Positions 37,679-50,461 of a stretch of DNA of 64,000 nt are shown here, piece by piece (positions within the stretch are counted from its first letter, which is position 1; every line of letters begins with the position of its first letter). The notes under the pieces are model-generated. The model did not search any database. It was given only the letters and a program-made list of their open reading frames with translations, and was not told where the DNA came from. A program made the translations under genes and the position numbers. Source of the stretch: Ciborinia camelliae (Eukaryota; Ascomycota; Leotiomycetes; Helotiales; Sclerotiniaceae); NCBI GenBank assembly GCA_025890175.1, contig JANPYM010000016.1:1-64000 (forward strand), written 5' to 3'.

Positions 37679-37947
37679 CTAAGTATTGATCTTTCATACC
37701 TAGTATATCCGAACCAAAATGAATCCTCGAGAAATGAGAAGGAAAGCTCGCTTGTAGTAACAGAGAGGCATATCGGACCGAAATGGAAATTCTACCAAGA
37801 ATAAGACGGAAAACACACCATGTAGAAGTGATTACTTCTTCAAGTTCAATGATGGAAAAAGATCTCACACTCTGATCGCAAGCCATTGATCCACCTGCCA
37901 CCCTCTCAATCTGATGCGCTATAAGTTCCCTGCCCCGGCTAGGCCCT

Positions 37948-38400
37948 CTATGTATTCACCCAATCCCCCGGTCTCCAATTTTGAATATTTTGCCACCAAG
38001 GTTTCACCCCATCCTTAGAATAATGCTTGAAAATATTGGCTGAGGGCTGAGGCTTTATACCAATATCCTGACTCTCAACCCATCCCATAACCAGCAGCGT
38101 GATGACGGCCAACCAAGCAGTTAGAAGGATTAACCAAGTAACCACCATTCTAATGCTTTTATTTCCCCACGCCTCTCGATGTGCCACCCAAATTTTCTCA
38201 TGATTATGAATCACGTCATGCATCGCGTAAATAAAGTCGATTTCATTGGGTGTGAACATTGGTCCTCTCAGAAAACCAGGAATGTCTTCTTTAATTTCTT
38301 CGATGATTTCGGCGAGGAGGATTGATTGGGATTCATCCCGATCCCGACTATCTTGTGACAGGGCCGCCGGTTGATTGTAGGCCGGTTGATTGTAGGACAT
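37948..38400 (-). CDS. Small single-helix membrane protein
   Basis: A single open frame of 150 residues from ATG 38400 (MSYNQPAYNQPA, a short YNQPA duplication). An earlier ATG at 38469 in the same frame would add 23 residues, but they read like untranslated sequence. The middle is acidic and helical (LLAEIIEEIKEDIPGFLRG). One helix follows (about 85-107, RMVVTWLILLTAWLAVITLLVMG), then a Trp-rich C-terminus. It is probably a membrane protein with a cytosolic N-terminus. No family is recognised. It shares its strand and general design with the partial gene just downstream. Confidence 0.6.
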   Translation of the reverse strand: MSYNQPAYNQPAALSQDSRDRDESQSILLAEIIEEIKEDIPGFLRGPMFTPNEIDFIYAMHDVIHNHEKIWVAHREAWGNKSIRMVVTWLILLTAWLAVITLLVMGWVESQDIGIKPQPSANIFKHYSKDGVKPWWQNIQNWRPGDWVNT

Positions 38401-39682
38401 TTTGGATTTGGTTGAATGTAAGATAAATATATATCTTAGGGGTACTTGATGCCTTAGTAGGGGAAACAATTAAACACTGATCGATTCGTGGATGGTTACT
38501 CTATCCCATACGTGAACAAATTTGAGTTTTCACGATATAACGATACAAGGAAAGAAATTAAGTGAAGTGGAAAGAAAAAGCCATACCATGACAAGATTTT
38601 AAACGATTCATTATTCTTTGTTCGCAATGCAAACTTTCCTTTATCCCGACAAAGCTCTCCGGTCAAACCATGACTGCCCCAAGCAAATTTCTTTGACATG
38701 AGCTCTTTAGATATAAAGTCACTGCTTCCAAGTAAAACCATACTAAAGTTTTAATCCGAGGTTGGCTGATGACTTGATAGTTTTGTGGGTATTTATTTCT
38801 TCTAGTAAAGTATTATTGGAGAAATAAGATCAAAGAGCGTAGAAATTTGGGTTTCTTTCAAAATCGAGTTGAAGTACAAGGTAAAACGCTTCCTTGAAAC
38901 TATAGCGATTGAAATTTAGGTATAAAAGAAGACGGAAGAAAAAATTAGAACAGAGAGCACGAAATGTTTTCAGATAATGGTGGTGTAACTACTAACTGCT
39001 TCAACTTTTTTTTTATCTCGGGCATGGATGAAAAGATACCCCAAAGCCCAGTGAGCTTTCAAAAAAAAAACATTGCTTTTAAGCTTCTAGATATGATAAT
39101 GACACTGACTGGATCTCATACCAATATTCTGATAGCATCACATATCACCCAGGAATCTAACGGATTGGCCACTGACAAACCCAGTGAGCATAGATCTCTC
39201 TTGCTAGTCTCTCTCAAAAACCCCCCACCCTTCTCCCCAACCACTCCAATCTATACCAATCCAGCCACCAGCCACCAGTTACAAACAAAGCACTCGATAT
39301 GCATCTCATCTATCAGCCAAAGACACATATCATCCATCCACTTGGATAAGCGCCAGAGCGAAGAAAAACATGCCCCACAGTCAAGATGAACTTGCATACG
39401 CCCGTTCCAAGAGCCAACCAGGCAAATCTAGAAGTTTAAACTTCCACTGATCGAGAAAAAAGTAACGAGGCACGATGGAAATGTGATTGAAAAATTGTGC
39501 GTGAATCTTTTTTGGTATTCCTAAACTCCATATGCGATGCCAAATGAAAAGAAACTCCAGAGAAGAAATAAACAAGAATATACAGAGGTGTATACAACTT
39601 CCGATATTTAGTTCGGTCAAGCAAGCAAGAAACAATCTATCTAACAGAAACGAGAAACCAAAGTTAAAAAGCCAATCATGAA
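38401..39682. other. Intergenic; no firm gene
   Basis: Several open frames of 60-140 codons exist (minus 38741-38496; plus 38964-39389). They lack recognisable domains, introns or composition typical of genes. The minus frame starting MVLLGSSDFISKEL reads coding-like for about 50 residues and could be an exon of an unseen gene. Confidence 0.5.
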
Positions 39683-40924
39683 TTAATCCTGGGTAACATC
39701 AACCCCCATTGCCTCCACCTCCGCCCCCACCTCCAAAATCCTCATCCCACCTCCATCATCCCACGCAATCCTTCCCTCCATCGCAGCTCTCATCAACTCT
39801 TCACCCGCAACCTCTTTTTCCCCAGTAAATGGATCCCACTCAAATCCCTCCTTCAACCACATCCACCTCAAAAAAGCCCTCAATTCTTTATCTTCAGGAA
39901 TTACTCTCATCCACTCCGGTTGAAACCCTTCTTCATTATTTCCTTCACCATTCCATGCCTGAGCTTTTTCTAGCAAGATATCACGACAAAAGATGCGCCA
40001 GCTGTCAAGTGCATATGGTCCTTGAGTCATGTGTCCAATTTCCCATGCCATACGCGGGTCCACGGATTCTTCGGGTAGAACTTCACTTTTCTTAACCTCT
40101 CGACCTAGACCTTTGGTTGGGTAATCGTGTACTGCATAACGTTTGATTTTAACCGGTGGATTTTCACAAAAGACCTTGGCATAGGTTTGGTAAGTCGCCG
40201 CACGTTGATTTTGTAAGCCAAGATGCCGGATTACTGAAACAATTTCTTCCTTCGAGGCGTCGACTAAAGATTGAGCGGTGGGATATTGTTCCATTAGATT
40301 GTAGAAAACTGGTATGGCATGTTTACCATGAGTGCGATTGAGAAAGGTAACGGCTATGAGAAGGCGAAATGGATCATGAGCAAGTTTTTCCTGGATAAGT
40401 CCAAAATGAGGTGAGGATAAGGGTGGAAAAGGGATACACGAAATTATGCCGGCGGGACGTTTCTTTGGAGACTCTTTCTTTGGAGATTTCTTCTTGATGG
40501 AGCTTTCTTTCAATGATAATTTGATAGATTTCGATTTGGATGGAGTGAAAGTAAGTGATGGCATGAAATAAGGCGAATGTACGGGTGGTCTTAGTTTTTT
40601 CCCTGATCGTAGAAGACTAGGAACATCAACTTCAATCGTATCGGCAGTGGTACTATCTGAGGCTAGAAATGGATTGTCGATTATGCTTAACTCAGATAGC
40701 TCAGAGGAGTCACTCTCATCAATATTGGGAATAGGGGTGTCCGTATTTCTTAGGATAGGTAATTCCATATTGCCGAATGATTCTGGTCTCATGGAAGGTG
40801 TTTGAAACTCAGAATTGTAACTTGACCTGGGTTCGCAGGTGATTGACTCGTAAACTTCGTCATATTCATCCATCCTAGGAGTATCGTCCGTTCCTTCGAC
40901 TTCAACATCCAACACTTCAATCAT
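39683..40924 (-). CDS. MBD4-like HhH-GPD DNA glycosylase
   Basis: An uninterrupted frame of 413 residues. The N-terminal 150 residues are acidic and Ser/Lys-rich, probably disordered. The C-terminal half matches the glycosylase domain of MBD4: LIQEKLAHDPFRLLIAVTFL, NRT-GK-AIPV, the helix-hairpin-helix region LGLQNQRAATY, and ALDSWRIFCRD. In that last motif Asp307 corresponds to the catalytic Asp of MBD4. Family members remove T or U opposite G after deamination of (methyl)cytosine, in the nucleus. No methyl-CpG-binding domain is visible. Only 65 nt separate its ATG from the stop of the upstream gene, so its promoter must be very short or lie in that gene. Confidence 0.88.
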   Translation of the reverse strand: MIEVLDVEVEGTDDTPRMDEYDEVYESITCEPRSSYNSEFQTPSMRPESFGNMELPILRNTDTPIPNIDESDSSELSELSIIDNPFLASDSTTADTIEVDVPSLLRSGKKLRPPVHSPYFMPSLTFTPSKSKSIKLSLKESSIKKKSPKKESPKKRPAGIISCIPFPPLSSPHFGLIQEKLAHDPFRLLIAVTFLNRTHGKHAIPVFYNLMEQYPTAQSLVDASKEEIVSVIRHLGLQNQRAATYQTYAKVFCENPPVKIKRYAVHDYPTKGLGREVKKSEVLPEESVDPRMAWEIGHMTQGPYALDSWRIFCRDILLEKAQAWNGEGNNEEGFQPEWMRVIPEDKELRAFLRWMWLKEGFEWDPFTGEKEVAGEELMRAAMEGRIAWDDGGGMRILEVGAEVEAMGVDVTQD

Positions 40925-40966
40925 TTCGCCGCTATGGTGACTCGAACTAATATCCAGAAGTTGACT

Positions 40967-41000
40967 ACCACTCGTAGACCCTGGTCCTTCTACGAGTGGT
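40967..41000. terminator. Perfect 12-bp inverted repeat across a stop codon
   Basis: ACCACTCGTAGA (40967-40978) and TCTACGAGTGGT (40989-41000) are perfect inverted copies with a 10-nt loop. The right arm contains the TAG stop (40992-40990) of the minus-strand gene at 40990-42784. The stem would form in its mRNA at the end of translation. A role in 3' end formation or in isolating the closely following gene is inference. Confidence 0.5.
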
Positions 41001-42784
41001 TGGCTTTTGCTGATCTCCTAGTGTTCCTAGCTGGAGAATCGAATCCAGTTGTCGAAGCAAGTGCGACAGCTCTAGCTTTAGGTCTGCCACGTTTGGCTTT
41101 TGGAGCATCGACATCTACCGATTCTTTTGGAGCTTGAGAGGCAGTTTGAGTCTTGTTTGCTGCTTTCACGGGAGTTTTCACCTTAGTTGCAATTGCTGTC
41201 TTTGTTTTTCCGGGTGATTTTGAGGGCGTCTTGACAATTTGGTTCTTGGATGCAAGAGGTGTTGCAGTTTGGTTCTTGGATGCAAGAGGTGTTGTAGTTT
41301 TGTTCTTAGATGCAAGAGGTGTTGTAGGCTTTGTTGGTGTTGCTTCAGCCTCCAAACGGTTATTGTTTCTGACTCTCTTTCTTGAACGCTTCTTCGCACT
41401 TGCGCTAGCCTCAATCTCCCCCCTAGGTTCATCTAGGACCATTTCCGTGTCGTCTACAGATGCAGTATCCTCCTTGGGAACATCCACATCCATTTGGTCT
41501 TCTTGAGTAGCGGGGGATGGTTCCTTGGCAGATGCTCCATCCTCTTCTTGGTCATTGGAATCTTCTGTAGGAATTTCCGAGTCGACTTTCTCATCCTCTA
41601 CCTTGTCCTCGGAAGTTTCTTCTGGAACCCCCATGTCAACTTCTTGATTCTCTGGTTCAGTTGGAGCATCAGACTCAGCGGCAGACTCAGCGGCAGAATT
41701 AGCGGCAGGCTCAGAGTTGTCTTCAATGAGATGGTCAATGACAGGATACGAAACAACATCTGTCTCGGTGGCACCTGCTTCAGAAGCTTCCTCTTCAGGC
41801 TCATTCTGTTCCTCAGCCTCGTCTTCGGGAGCATCCTCCATAGGCACATCAGTATCTTCCTTGCCCTCAGCATGAGCCAAAGATAACCTCGCAGCAGCAA
41901 TCTTAGCTTCTAGCCCCACTGGCGCCACATTTCCTTCCTTGAGATCTTTCCAGCTGCGCTTCGACTTCAATTTCTTGCTGCTCCCCCCCTTCGACCCTTC
42001 TCCAACACCAGTAACCTCTTTCTTTGACTCGTCCTCCAAACCAAGAACCTGCGACTTTAATCCTTCTCCAAAGAATTCAGAGGTCTTCGGTCCCTTTTGT
42101 TTCTTATCCCAACTCTTCTTCGCACCTTTCCCCTTTCCATTTCCATTCACATGACCTCTCTTCAAATCCCTAACCTGCTTCTCCAAGGCTTGAATCCTCT
42201 CCCTATCCTTCCTTTTTTCCTCGGCATTCCTGTTCTTCTCTTCCATATCCTTCTTCTTCTCGGCCGCCCTCCTCTCCTTGTCCTCTCGCTGCTGTCTCAA
42301 ATTATCCTCATGTCTCTTCGCCTTCTCCTCTTTCTTCTTTTCCCTCAATTTGATAAAGTTTTCCTCTCTAATTTTCCTTGCCTCAGCCTTCTCCGCCAAC
42401 TTCTTCTCTCTTTCAATAGCTTCCTCCGCTTCTCTGATTGTAGCAGCAGCTCTCTTGGGTGCTTTTATCTCTTCCTTTCTCTGTCTTTTGGCTTGTCGCT
42501 CAGCTTTGAAATCGCGTTTGCGTTTATTGCTACCAGCAGGCTTCTCACCGTCGATGGGCGCCGTAGTTTCATTCTGATTGTAAAGGTTAGCTATTTTCCA
42601 GAACATTATCATGCTGGGTGGAAAGTAAGGTGGAAAATACCTCAAGTTGAGAATTCTTCGCAGAAGTAGAGGATTCTCCTTCCACAGCTTCCCCAGCGTT
42701 TCCATTCTTCATCTCCACATCATTGGCTTTCTTTTCCATTCCAGATGGTGACCCCGCGGCGTGTGTACTTTTACGCTTCGCCAT
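40990..42784 (-). CDS. Lysine-rich coiled-coil protein with AT-hook
   Basis: Exons 42784-42641 and 42573-40990, with a 67-nt intron (GTATTT donor, CTAAC branch site, ATCAG acceptor), encode 575 residues. The start MAKRKST is basic. Residues about 60-200 form a Lys/Arg/Glu-rich coiled coil (REAEEAIEREKKLAEKAEAR), then GNGKGKGAKKSWDKK. The middle is strongly acidic. Near the C-terminus there are three TPLASKN repeats and an AT-hook-like core KRGRPKAR. Several short basic clusters suggest nuclear or nucleolar location. No enzymatic domain is seen and I do not recognise a named family; a ribosome-biogenesis or chromatin role is possible. Confidence 0.75.
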
Positions 42785-43366
42785 GTTCGATTATCCGATC
42801 TCAATTGCTTTCGAAAAATCAACAAATAACAAGATCAACAATCAAATAATAATTGACATGTGTCTTGGGTGAAGAAACAAGAATACGTTGCTCGCAGAAA
42901 CTTTAACCCAAAAGCAAAGACGACGAGAAAAAAAGTTTCCCAGCAGGACTCGAAAATCTGGGGAAGGAACTTTTTTTATTTAGCGAGTACTTTTTTTCTG
43001 TTACTGCAGCAATCAATGTTGACTCCGAGGGGTCCACTGAAAACACTAGGATGGTTTAGTATATCATGTGCAGTATGATTGATATTAGACAAATTTTTAT
43101 ACCTAGAAATAGTATTACAGAATTTATTTTAGGATTCATCATATCATGGCACGTCTCCAGCTTCCTTAAGAATCTTCAAAGTCAAATGAATATTGGGACA
43201 CATCTATTTTGCTACCACTCTTGAGCGTTTGCTCCCAAAGTGAAGCTTTTATCTACCACCCTCATTCGAGAACTTCTTCTTTGTACAATTCGCGCAGTAA
43301 GATAAAACTAGTAGCACATTTATTTCCTGCCCTTCGCTCCCCCGTTAAACAAAAGAAATTGAGAAT
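42785..43366. other. Intergenic, no gene seen
   Basis: Promoter of the coiled-coil gene on its left; the 3' region of the cytochrome c1 gene on its right. No other feature is supported. Confidence 0.6.
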
Positions 43367-44638
43367 CTAGTGATGTCTAGGACCGTGACCGGTAATAGGT
43401 GGGTTATACACGATCTTTCTTGTCTTGATAGGAGACCACTTGTAACGCTTGACCCAAACGCTCAATGCAAAAAGCATAGAAGTCATAACCAAAACCTTCA
43501 TACCCATCTTCTTTCGTTGATCCATCTCGGGTTCGGCTGACCAGTTGAGGAATTCGACGACATCTTTGGCCATTTGTGATGCAGATGCTGGGGTACCATC
43601 TTCATATTCGACGAGTTCATTGTAGAGAACACGAGCCATAGCAATACCGGTACCTGGGAAATATGGGTTGAAGTTAAGTCCTTCTGGGACCTTGGCTCCT
43701 GCTGGAACCTCATCTGGGTAACCAGTCAACAAATTGAAAATATAATTGGCACCACCATGTCTGGCCTTGACCATCAAACTAAGATCAGGTGGTAAAGCTC
43801 CATTGTTGGCAGCACGGGCAGCTTCGTCATTTTTGTATGGGGATGGGAGGTAATCGGAGAGTTTTCCAGGTCGCTTTTCGATTTCACCCTCATCGTTTGG
43901 CTCGCTGTCGTATTCGTTCTCTTCGGCCATAGCCTTTGCCTCATCGACTGTGTGTGTAACACCGACCAAAGCTCTGTATGGGATACGGCTCAAAGAATGG
44001 CAAGAAGCGCAAACTTCTTGGTAAACCTGGAAACCTCTTCGTAGTCTATTTTATCGTTAAAATGTGCCACCTTCTTGGGAGGGAATGAGATTCTTACGCT
44101 TGGTGATCGTATGTCTTTGCGTATTTTTGGTGAACCCATGGGTATTGTGTTGGATGGAGACTGGTGTCGTATCAGTATCGTATTCCAACTTATATTCTGC
44201 CCATCTTCAAGTCTTCATTTGAAATTGCCAGAGTTCCCACAACCCCCACAAATGTCCGACTTTTCTTAGAAAGATATGTGACTACTCACCCTTCTTCAAC
44301 TGGTGTCATGGCGTTTAATGGTTGGCCGTATAGATGATAGTACCAGGCGAGGGAACCGGCGGCAACTGCGGTAGCAGCACCTGCAGCCATGTTGATACCG
44401 AAGGGAGAGGCGGCTTCGGTGGAAGTAGAAGTAGATGCGGCACGCTGGAAGATGTAAAATTAGCCTGCAACTCGACACAATGGTTTGACCCCATAGCATT
44501 GCCGCCCTTCATCCATATCGAAGTGGTATGTTTGTTGACTTCGGAGATGGGGAGTAATCGTACCTTTGTAGCGTTAATCGCATTATTCCGTACTCCCCCG
44601 AACGAGCGCGTCGAGCGCAGGCATGATCTGGCCAACAT
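43367..44638 (-). CDS. CYT1: Cytochrome c1, heme protein of complex III
   Basis: Four exons (44638-44564, 44444-44290, 44160-44098, 44045-43367) encode 323 residues, the usual length. The order is a mitochondrial presequence ([15 protein letters not shown]), a first hydrophobic sorting segment, then [20 protein letters not shown] and [20 protein letters not shown]. The heme-binding CASCH uses Cys110, Cys113 and His114. The axial Met lies in [13 protein letters not shown]. Near the C-terminus a membrane helix ([15 protein letters not shown]) anchors the domain in the inner membrane, followed by a basic matrix tail. The protein passes electrons from the Rieske protein to cytochrome c. All splice phases close. 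Gene symbol follows yeast. Confidence 0.96.
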
Positions 44639-45306
44639 ATTGAGCAAAATATGCCTTAAGCTGGGTATCAGTTCAAGGTGGGTTCGACAACTCAATTGAG
44701 TGATAGGATTCGAGATTGAGGTTGTGAGGTGCGGCGACAAATAGTTCGAAAATGATCCGAAAAAGAAGCTAAATTATGCCTTAGGCATAAGCTTACCACT
44801 GAACAGATTTTGATTGGTTAATATCCCACTACAACGATTATTTCTCGGCATCGGGTATATCATCTCTACAAAATGTCAAACACTGTCAAGTCAAGTCAAA
44901 TCATCCCATCCTCGGAAATGATGAATTTCTTAAGTTATTATTCCTTCAGAATCATTATGCTATAAAATGGTCATTGTCGATGATTTCGTATGTTCCCAAG
45001 GTCAGTTGTGATTTTACTTTTTTTTATATTCATCATGTAGGGAATTTACAAATTCAAGCTGACAAATAGAAATAGATAAAATATCATTGGGTCTTTCATT
45101 TCCAGTCAAATTATACAGTACAGTACAGGACAACAAATTGATTTCAATATATCTTCATATCTCATTCCCATTGCTGTGCAAAATCTAATTATTCAGAAAA
45201 CTTTTTTTCCAACCCAAATCCTCCCTAGCGGAGGATTATATGCTATGCTCTTGATATGAACCCCGGTGTCTATCTCAGCAATTATTCCAAATTATTTCTT
45301 CGTTCC
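44639..45306. other. Intergenic, no gene seen
   Basis: Promoter region of the cytochrome c1 gene and 3' region of the DAHP synthase gene. CAGTACAGTACAGGAC is repeated near 45116-45130. No gene is supported. Confidence 0.6.
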
Positions 45307-46585
<1,279 letters not shown>

Positions 46586-47246
46586 CTTGAATGAATGAGA
46601 AGTGCGTTTGGTAACTTACCGACATGATGTTCAGATAAAAATGCTTCTTTTATATTTTGAAAGATTGGTTTCTTCAATTGATATTTTTTATATTCAGTAT
46701 GGTAAAGTAAGGTATGCTGAGGTGAGATTTCTTTGAGACTTGATGAGTTAATGTCAATGATATGCTTTTCGGATCCGTCCGCGGGGCAGTCAATTATCAA
46801 AGTGAATAAATTTAAGAATTATTATGCAACAATTTCTTTAGCGATATCATTGGTGGGTTTACCCCTGCATCCATTAACGTGGATTATTGATTGGAGAAGA
46901 ATCCATGAGCATGAGCAACCTGAGATGAGAATGAGTAGGAGAATGAGAGTACCTATAGTATCCATGGATAACATAATCATCGAGGAATCAAAACATCGTA
47001 CAATAGGAACGGATTGTTTTAACCTGTTGAGATCTCCGAGGGAAGATCTCCGAGAAATAAGGTTAAAAATGTCGGCCGATCAATAGAATCCCACGGACCC
47101 GTCAAATTGATCTCCGAGGCGGGAAGAATAGAAGAAGAGAAGTACAGTAATGTAAGCCGTAATATTCCTCTATCATCTAATCAAGAACTTGCGTCTTCTA
47201 TCTAGCCTCTACCGTAAGCCATGTCCATGCATTGCTCTTCTAATTC
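46586..47246. other. Intergenic upstream of DAHP synthase
   Basis: Promoter region. GATCTCCGAGG occurs three times within 47030-47120. I saw no TGACTCA-type site in it. Nothing else is supported. Confidence 0.5.
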
Positions 47247-48615
47247 TCACTCATCTACCTTGGCTAACAAGTCCGGGATATCATCAACAGTGTTTCTACC
47301 CTCCAAAATATCTGATATTGTTAGCATGTCGATTTCTTGCAATATATGGAGCTATTGACTCACCAATAACAGCAGTAAATAATGGATATTCTCCCTCTTT
47401 TCCTCTTGACTTCAAGAACTCATTGACTTCTTTTGCGGTACTGGTTCCTTGCAACTTTTGTCCATTCAACTCCGTACTCTCAACTTCATCGACTGTAACC
47501 CCCCTCTCAACTGCCAACTTCGCGCATCTAAAGTTTCGTCCTCCACTACAACTTGTGATCAAATCAGCGACTCCGGCACTTTCTTCAGTGAAAGTACCAG
47601 TGTGAACAGTCTCTCCAAAGAATTCCTTGCCAAATTTGACCATCTCAAGAAGGCCTACTCGCATAACAGCCGCCTTTGCATTGTCTCCCCAACCACGGCC
47701 TTCAACGAAACCAGCAGCTAGTGCAACAATGTTTTTGAGAGCTCCACCAAGGGAGACCCCAGCTACATCGGAAACCATTCGGACATGGAAGTAAGGACGA
47801 TGGAACAATGTTTTGAATAAGGCATGATCCAATGGTGGATATTCCGATGGTACGGCCTTCAATTTTGTCTTGCTAACCCTTCCCTTGACATCTTTATGTT
47901 CTTCATCTGCTGGTGTGATGGTGAGATTGACTTGAGAGCTTGACGGTGAGGGTCCAGTTGGAGTTGTAGCACGCGAGTCCATTGGAGGAGGATCATACGC
48001 AATTGTGGTCTCACACCATTTCTCCATTGCAATCTCATTGGCAATGTTGGCACCTGAAAGTGCCCCGCAGTATATTCCTAGTCCTTCACCGATCCATTCA
48101 CTGAAAAGACTAATCTCCGAGGCGGTCACATTGACACCCTTTATACAAGAAATTCCACGAGCGAATGGAAGGATATGTCCTTGGAGTTGTTTGGAGATAC
48201 GTCCGATAAATTGATGAGGAAGATTGAAGATCAAAACTGAGGAGTTCGCAACTGCATCTTCTACAGAGGGGTTGGCGATAAGATTGCTTGGGAGCTTGAT
48301 GTTTGGCAGATATTTCACGTTTTCGTGGTATTTGTTGATAATTGATGTAAGCTTTTGAGGAGTATCGTTGGAGGCATCATAATGTTTTGAATCTTTTGGT
48401 ATGGCAACTTCCTCCTCATATACCCACATCTGAACTTCCTCCTCAAACAAATCGGAATATTGTTTCGTGTTCTCTGCCACGATTTTTGCAATGGTACAGC
48501 CCCTGAAAGATGTCAATAAAGTCACCAATCACCCTTCAGTTGGGTCAACTAACCAGTTTCCAGATCCAACTACTGTAACCTTGTGCTTCTTACTCCATGC
48601 TCCAAGAGTCGCCAT
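47247..48615 (-). CDS. Glycerol-3-phosphate dehydrogenase, NAD-dependent
   Basis: Three exons (48615-48554, 48502-47364, 47311-47247) encode 421 residues. The N-terminal NAD site is [15 protein letters not shown] (glycines near residues 17-22, split by intron 1). Later come [28 protein letters not shown] and the catalytic-lysine motif [28 protein letters not shown] and the substrate-phosphate arginine motif [10 protein letters not shown] follow. An insertion of about 55 residues rich in Ser/Thr/Pro (near [15 protein letters not shown]) separates the cofactor and catalytic domains. The enzyme reduces dihydroxyacetone phosphate to glycerol 3-phosphate for glycerol and lipid synthesis. No peroxisomal signal is seen at the N-terminus. 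It is divergent from the debranching-enzyme gene. Yeast homologs are GPD1/GPD2. Confidence 0.95.
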
Positions 48616-50461
48616 TTTGTTCAGTTGAGGGGTATTGAAATGTCGAGTTGTCTGTGCCAGTCGTCGGAGGGTTTGAGTTGATGCTGCTGTAAATCTTATA
48701 AGCATTCAGAAATATTGTGAAATGAAAGTAGAAAAGAGTGAAGTGGGTTATAAGAATACGCAAAGGGAGGCAAAATACCAATGGCTGTGAGACTTTGAGA
48801 TGACGGGGTACTGTGATTGTGATAGAAAAGCCTCGCTTGCTCTATTCTGTCCCTTGTGATAGCTCGTGATTGAACAGGGGGCAGCTGACCGCCTTTGAAA
48901 GGAGGCTAGTGTAATGTTGTGATCATTGTGGCTTGTTAATCCTACGAGTAGCTTGTTTTGACACTGTACAAAAACGACAACGGGATTCAAATTCCAATGA
49001 GAGCTGCAGAGATAATGCTGTGTGATAATTCGGAGTTCAGATGGTAAAAATGACTCGAGGATGATATCTAATTGTTCAGACATTGGATGAGGAAAAGACA
49101 AGCAAGAAATAGATCCCACGCAACTCAACTTGAGCATGAAAATGGATGGATGGCATTGTATAACTTCTCCATCTCTATCTTTTCGTGTGAAGGTTAATGT
49201 TGAGTTGGAGTAGAATCACCGGGAGTTCCAAGAGAAGAGGATAATATGGAATTTCGCATGCGATGTACTGTACTTACGCATGTTATCGGATCGGTATGAG
49301 GATTTGGTTGTTAACTTTTTTGACACTTTAGCCTTGGCTATTAGTATTACTTTGGAACCCTAACACCCTAACTTACTAGCAGGCACCTAATCAATGGATT
49401 TGATGGTGCCCGTGTTCCTAACTTTATGCACCTAGTACCCGGGTAGGTACCGGTAGGTTAAGGGAACTTCGGGAAGGGAAGGAAATACCCGATAACCGGA
49501 TCCATTTGATTTATTTTCAGTAGGTAGGTAGGGAGTAGACTGCCATATGAGTTGTAAGTATCCTCAATGTTTACTTGATTGTTGATCTAAAATATAATAA
49601 CTTGTATCAAGATATCAATCCAAGCATCGATACTCCCGATACCTACCTACATAGTACGTACCTACTCTATACCATTTCGACGCCGGGGACCAAAAACAGT
49701 ACCTGACTGACTTGCCTTGTTCCTGCCACTGTCACTTGCCAATACTACCTTACTGTACCTATGATGACGTATCAAATTAGCTTTTCCATCCCAAAGGATA
49801 AGAGGATGGGTAGGATAAGGGGATAACAGGATAAGAGAATCTAGCAATCTAGCAATACGGTAGCAACCTTTCAATACAGTAGCAACCTTTCAATGTTATG
49901 TTACAACCTTCACAACCAATAGACTTCCTAGATTTTTTATTCCAAGTCGGGTCTTTTCTAATGGTGGCAATGAAAGCAGCTGGCAAGCAAGCATCGAGGT
50001 CTTATTATTATTAACCATCCCGTCTTAACCATCTTCACCATAATTGATCCAGGATCTTATTACCCGCAACACTATCCCACTATCTAGGTTACTCCAAGGG
50101 GCCCCGCTTCCAACCTACATCCCCCACCAAACCATCATCATACAAACACTTGGAAGCTACCTTCACCTATACCTACACCAAGCTTATACCAAGAACTTTT
50201 TAACCCAATGCCCTTTCCTAGGTAATATTTCTCAATAAAGTACCTACACTCCAACGCATCGTTTGCTCCATTTTTTTGTCCTTTTCATTTATATCTTTCT
50301 CTCTATATTCACCGTTTCAAAGCCTCTCTCATCTTTCTACGCTTGTGCCAATTGTTTCTACACCCCGCTTTTGCTCCAGCTCCAGCTACCTCCGTAAAGC
50401 TATAGCTGTCAAGTAGGCATATAAAAAGTTGTTGGATCTGAAAGTCGTGGCGCCAAAGACC
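48616..50461. promoter_or_regulatory. 1.85-kb divergent intergenic region
   Basis: It separates the glycerol-3-phosphate dehydrogenase (-) and glycogen debranching enzyme (+) genes. It carries AGGGG (stress-element core) near 49818 and 50096. TACCTAC/GTAGGTA words cluster at 49425-49545 and 49640-49665. A C/T-rich leader precedes the plus-strand start (50270-50400). Open frames within it are not credible. Control of both carbon-storage genes by one region is inference. Confidence 0.4.

Noticed and set aside
41153..42669. Several plus-strand frames rich in Leu, Phe and Ser
   Set aside because: They are antisense shadows of the Lys/Glu-rich coiled-coil gene on the minus strand.
46586..46630. 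Extra upstream exon for DAHP synthase (ATG TCG before a GTAAGT)
   Set aside because: The implied intron is only about 34 nt, below the usual minimum, although the frame would fit.
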